DNA from: Bagarius yarrelli | Lineage: Eukaryota; Chordata; Actinopteri; Siluriformes; Sisoridae | Length of the DNA: 64,000 bases | Direction: 5' to 3' | Assembly: GCA_005784505.1 (NCBI GenBank) | Contig: VCAZ01000006.1 | Span: 11,726,724-11,790,723 of the forward strand | Shown: in pieces, positions 59,177-64,000 of the stretch | Position numbering within the stretch: the first letter of the stretch is position 1 | Layout: each line of letters opens with the position of its first letter | Notes under the pieces: model-generated | What the model was told of the DNA's origin: nothing | Database searches by the model: none | The model's input: only the letters and a program-made list of their open reading frames with translations | Made by a program: the position numbers and the translations under genes

Positions 59177-59592
59177 GTAACCACACGTCTTCCTTACTCC
59201 GCTTTACATTTATACACACACAAAATGCACCATCCAATTGAAAACAGGGTTTAAAAACGTCCATCGGATATATTCAGGGATGCCATATTGGGAGATGGAA
59301 AATGACAGGCCTTTGCAAACACATTTGTCACCACTGGAGGTTTTCATCACTTTCAGCCACTGTGAGTGATCTAGAAATATCATAAATGTTAAAACATCAG
59401 TGTATCACCTGCTCGGTACTTTGAATGAGATTAAAAATAGAAGTACACAACATGTCATAAACATTTATTACTTTGTCTGCGTATGCATCCTGCTCACGAG
59501 TCAGTTGGCTTAGTATTCAAAATGGTTACTACTGCAATATAATTCAGCCTGTATATTTACTTTTCTGGCATTTGGCACTTATCCAGCACAGC

Positions 59593-59762
59593 TCATAGTG
59601 GTAGTGCAGTGCATGGGCTGTTGGACTGCTATCTGGAAGATCAAGGTTCAGTTCCCATCACCATCAAGTGACCACTGTTGGGCCCCTGACCAAGACCCTT
59701 AACCCCCAATTGCTTAGTTGTATAAAATAGATAAATGTAAGTCGCTCTGCGTAAGCAGTTGA
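59593..59762 (+). mobile_element. tRNA-derived SINE
   Basis: Head tcatagtggtagtgcagtgc, ggctgttggactgctatctg, B-box-like ggttcagttcccatcacc, body ctgttgggcccctgaccaag, tail aaatgtaagtcgctctgcgt. Same family as 6608-6788. Confidence 0.8.
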
Positions 59763-61964
59763 AGGTTAAAGGCATGATGTTCCGATTTGCAGTTCAACAC
59801 CTTAACCGTTGAGCTACCACTTCCTTACTATCAAATAACATCTACTATTAATAAATCACGCTTGCTGGGCTTTTGTTATTTAACGACATGCTATAAATCT
59901 ATCACCTTGCCTGTAAATCATGTTGCTTGACAATTGGGGGAACGTAAGCATTATTCCCTAAGTCTTGTACCCTAAATGCTGTAATTCTTTTGGCGACATT
60001 GACAAATAAGTCATTGATGGATGTTGTCTTAAGATGCACATACACATATATTGTACCAATTGTTGTTGTTGGAGGCTGAAGAAATGGCTCTAAAATTATT
60101 CAAAAGTCATTTGGGTTATTGTTTCACCAAAAGAGGGAAAGATCTATTCTAAAAAAAAAAACATATGACTGACTATGGCAACACTATTAAATGAATATAG
60201 CAAATCAATTGTATAAAGGTTAATAGGTTAAATTAATAATGAAATCTGCTTAATCTTACATAGACTTTAAGGGGATTTTAGTAGTGTTGTTGCTCTCTGT
60301 GATTGGATCTAGCTAACAACGGTTCCGATTACTGTGGAGTCTATGTCAATATGGGCTTTATGACAGAGCAGCACATAAAGGATGGAACATCAAATTTAAA
60401 AAAAATGTAAAATCTACTAATCTTTGTCTTCCCATGATTAGGTAAAGGTAAAATTTCTTTCTGTCTGAAGGATGACGCTAAAAGTGGTTTGGTTCTTTCA
60501 AACGCCCAGTGATCCTGTCCACTTACCTAAAGTAACCTATAGATCTACAGAGATTTACACATCTGTTTACTTCATGAGGTCAGTAAGATGTAAGTTGACT
60601 ATGTAAGAATGGTCCGGGTTGCATTGCACAGTATCTAGTTCTCTTTAGGTTAGCACTGCTTTGAGACCTTCTTTAATATTTTATGTCTAAAGGTTCACAA
60701 CACCTGTGGGATTTCTATATGTTTCTTAGTTGGTTCTTAATCCGCTTATCATTTCCTTGAGTTTCCTTTATAATCCGACTTGGTGGTCAGCACATTCTGG
60801 GTCAGGGTTTTTTTCCTGGACCCTGGTTGCACAAAGTTTGGTTGTTTTCCTTGTACTTTGTTTCTTTTCCTTGGGTTTCTGGTTATGTTCCTAATTCAGT
60901 CCAAACACATGTGTAGTAGCCGTGATGTATTTCTTAACAGTTTGAAGTATGCGAGTGGGTGCAGTTATGTTCTGAGTCCTTTGTTAAAGACTCCAGGATC
61001 CCTGAAATTCTTTACGAAACAAGTGGTACGGAAAAATGGATGGGTTTGTCTAAGGTGTGGATGCAGTGGATTGGCAGTGGACTGCAACCTATTTTTTATT
61101 AATAAATGCTTAAAATAAACCATAGTTAAGACCCCTTGTTTCTCTAGTGGCTAAATTCTGAAAGATTTAAATCGATTTTCACCAACAATTTTCTATACAG
61201 CATTGTACCTGTTGAAACCAGTCTGAAATTGCTAACATGGTTGAGTCTTTACTACCAATTCGAGAAAGGTGTGATGATGTCCTGGTGTTATATTTCATTA
61301 ATTGAAATCATGTTCAGGGCAGGCGTGTGCTAGCCCTGTTACTTATTCAAATGAAAAGGTTTTAATGACGTCTGTGAAGTCTCCCGTCTTCATACATTTT
61401 TCATGATCTACATGATGGAGCGTTCCAACAGAGCAAGCAGCCCATCCGACACCGACATGTTTCCTCTGCCTCTTCAGAGGGAAGTCGTTGAAACACAATC
61501 AGGCCTGCGTGTGGATCTTTAGCAACTGGGAGCTCTGGAATTAATACTCTTCATTTCATTTTCAACCGATCTCATTTACTCTAATTTGGCTGTGCTAATG
61601 CTTGGTAAATGTGTATCCGATGGTAATTTAGACTGTGCCACTGAGAATGGTGTACCATATCTGGTCTCCAGATGCTGGTGTGCTGGAGATTCTGGCGAAA
61701 AGATGTTTGAGTCTAGACTTTTGCACTTTGCACTCAAAAGCATTAGTAGTAGATGATTGTGGATATATCAGAAATCTTGGTTTATTTGTTTCTCTGCCTT
61801 TTGACTAAGATTAAGTGTAGTATCTGTTCTTATCAGTTTAACATTTGATACGACTTCTATATGAGGACTTTATATTAAACTGACTTTTAGGGAAGGGACC
61901 CGGAAAAGGGGTTTGCTCTGTCCGCTCTACGCATCGACTTGGTAATGCAGTACGGTGCACTGTT

Positions 61965-62205
61965 AATGTAGGGCAGTGGTAATTGCGCTGAGTTATTGAC
62001 TGGAAGACCTGGGTTCAAGCCCCACCACTGCCTGTCAGCTACTGATGGGTCCTTGTGCAATATCTTTAACCCTTCCTGCCTCAGGGGTATTGTAGCATAG
62101 CTGACCCTGCGCTCTGATCCCAACTTTTTAAGATGTTATATGCGAAGAAAACAAATTCTACTGAGCTGTAAAATATATGTGACAAATAAATTTTACTACT
62201 ACATT
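61965..62205 (+). mobile_element. SINE of a different subfamily
   Basis: tRNA-like head (gggcagtggtaattgcgctg, then gggttcaagccccaccac as B box) with a body that differs from the other copies (gatgggtccttgtgcaatat, cctgcctcaggggtattgta) and a tail with gctgtaaaatatatgtgaca followed by aataaatttta. It looks like a tRNA-SINE with another 3' half. Confidence 0.65.
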
Positions 62206-62254
62206 CACAATTTACAAGAAGACTGTGGCACAAGAATATAGTCAGTCAAGACTA

Positions 62255-62690
62255 CCAAAAAAAGTCCTGGAATGGTGCCCAGATCTTGGCTCTGAACTGG
62301 TCCCTAAATCTAGCTGATCTTGATTGGGAACTAATTATGTAAGTGGGCGGAGCTTTCATTACAGACCGTAGTTTGAGAGGTACTACTTTTATAAGCCAAC
62401 AGGGTAAAAACGGCAGATCAATTAACAAAGGAATTAAATATGTCAGTTTATTAATAATCAACAGAAGAAACCAACGCTTTTTCTTGCCATAGTCGACGAG
62501 AAGAATCCAAGTTCCAAGTGAGGAGATGCTATAGGAATCGCAACCGCTGACCGAGCGTCTAACCAATAAAAAAAACAAACAGATATCAAAAGACAGTTAG
62601 CGAATCCAGTGACATGTTTGTGACGTAGTGCCGCCCTTGACCCCAGCTCCGGCTCCAACACCAGCCCGGCACCAGCCCTGGTGGAAAAGT
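62255..62690. mobile_element. Candidate non-autonomous DNA transposon
   Basis: The ends are weakly inverted: ctggaatggtgcccagatct at the left and, reverse-complemented from the right, ttttccaccagggctggtgc then cgggctggtgttggagccgg. The CG-rich right end (ccggctccaacaccagcccg) stands out from AT-rich intron sequence. The relationship is weak; it could be an unrelated GC-rich patch. Confidence 0.35.
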
Positions 62691-64000
62691 GATATTTGTA
62701 GTGTTGTCATATAGCAACAGCTGTGTAGCTTGTATTACCTACAGTAGTAATAGTAAAGTGTAAATCTTAAAGCTATTGTGACAAACACTTTTCAAACCAG
62801 ATCCGATGAATTGCACTTACATGAAGTTTATCTAACTGGTGTTTACATGCTGGTTAGTCTTGTTCTGAAACTACTGGGCAATAACAGTTTGCACCTAACA
62901 CCGCTATGCTTCAGGTCATTTGTTTTTTTTCTCAACAAGAATATGTGTGTAAACCTGAGCAGGTTCATTTATTCACTGAGGCGAAGATTAAACTATAAAC
63001 ATCTGTGCATAAACCTGTTTTCCAGGTGACCAATTGTAAGCAGCGTTCAAGATTTATAATTAAATCCGACAGATTTTTCTGCCAGCGGTCATTATTTGTA
63101 AGTTGTTGGGAAGGAGGAAATCCCACTGGAATTACATTTCCTGATTTTACCTTATTCCTTATGTTGTTAATTTCACATTGTTATGCTTGAGTGGGATGCA
63201 GCAATGTTTGTTAAATAAGGTTGTTTTTATGTCCTGTGGGTTTTGTTCTGAACACTTCATAAAGCTTCCAATCCACTTAAAGCTGATACAGTACAACCGA
63301 ATGCCTTTATTCCTTTTGTATCTATTATAAGAACAGGGAGTTGTTTCTGTGTCCGAGGAACAATGTTTGTTTTCCTTTAATGCAGACAGGATTTCAGCTG
63401 TGCCTTTTGAGGGTCTTGTATATGTGTGTACCCTTTCACGCTTGGCAACGTCACGACTGCCACTGAGCCAATAGGTGAATGGCACACACTCCTAAAGATC
63501 AACTGTGACAACTCCCCAGTGTGTCCTGCAGTTCAGAAAGTTCTTATAACAGATTTTGTTCTGAAATCCCACTGCCGGACACAGCTTTAAGTTTCTCTAG
63601 CTGCCAAAACACCAGACCAAAGTCCTGGAGGGCTTAATATGATGCTGACATGTTGGGTCAGGTGTGTTAACAAGCACGAAAGCGGTTATAAATGACAAAT
63701 GACCAGACTCGGTGTACTCATACTCTCAATGTAATAACCAATAGACAGGATTTTGCTTTCTCTGTCCCATGTTTGGCTGCTTTGCTAGCTAGCTGGTTAG
63801 GTACATAAATACATATCATATAAATTAAATGTCTATATATTAATCTAAGTTAATAGTAAAGTAGCAAAATCTTTTCTTTATGTATTGATTAGAAGCATTT
63901 GCATTTCCCCCAAACTTTTTAAGATAACAATTCAAAACATATGCTCAACCCCAAACAGAGGAAACACCCAGTATTTTTGAGGGTCCCTGCACTTATGTAC

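Larger units (their letters stand above)
59177..64000 (+). other. Start of kcnma1 intron 1
   Basis: The rest of the window. It contains two SINEs (59593-59762, 61965-62205) and a candidate non-autonomous transposon (62255-62690). A patch at about 63585-63720 (accagaccaaagtcctggag, gacatgttgggtcaggtgtg) resembles the repeat at 19148. No exon recognised; vertebrate kcnma1 first introns are usually very long. Confidence 0.75.

Noticed and set aside
60780..61118. A 112-codon open frame in kcnma1 intron 1
   Set aside because: Its composition is that of intron sequence (Cys/Phe/Leu-rich), and it has no recognisable domain, splice context or family match.

Overview
The window is a stretch of a vertebrate nuclear genome, almost certainly a teleost fish. 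It is AT-rich, with genes cut into many short exons with GT-AG introns, (CA)n/(TG)n and (TA)n microsatellites, tRNA-derived SINEs with the 'taagtcgctctggataag'-type tail common in ostariophysan fish, and relics of Tc1/mariner and hAT DNA transposons. A catfish-like or other ostariophysan source fits the repeats, but this is an inference.

Four protein-coding genes lie on the + strand, head to tail. (1) Positions 1-2530 hold the 3' part of mocos (molybdenum cofactor sulfurase, C-terminal MOSC region). (2) anxa11 (annexin A11) has a probable noncoding first exon ending at 5764 and coding exons from 8304 to 16613. My exon model gives 553 residues with every splice phase consistent. (3) dlg5 (discs large 5, a CARD-like/coiled-coil/4xPDZ/SH3/GUK scaffold) runs from 20383 to 51929. 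My model has 33 coding exons, all in phase, giving 1945 residues. (4) The first coding exon of kcnma1 (BK channel alpha subunit) is at 58886-59176; the rest of the window is the start of its large first intron. The dlg5-kcnma1 neighbour pair in the same orientation matches human 10q22.3, where ANXA11 also lies; MOCOS is on another human chromosome (18q).

The noncoding part is dominated by repeats: at least six SINE copies, four Tc1/mariner relics, three clear and one weaker hAT-type non-autonomous elements, several minisatellites, a 22-bp near-perfect hairpin upstream of kcnma1, a 70-nt poly-T tract in the last dlg5 intron, and a (TG)n plus a poly-C tract in the dlg5 3' UTR.

I see no novel gene system. 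The best leads are gene-structure details: a candidate unannotated 78-nt cassette exon in dlg5, an 11-heptad coiled-coil exon in dlg5, a 4x13-residue tandem repeat in the annexin A11 low-complexity domain, and stacked upstream ORFs before kcnma1, one overlapping its start codon. The genes do not form a pathway; they are independent vertebrate genes in partly conserved synteny.
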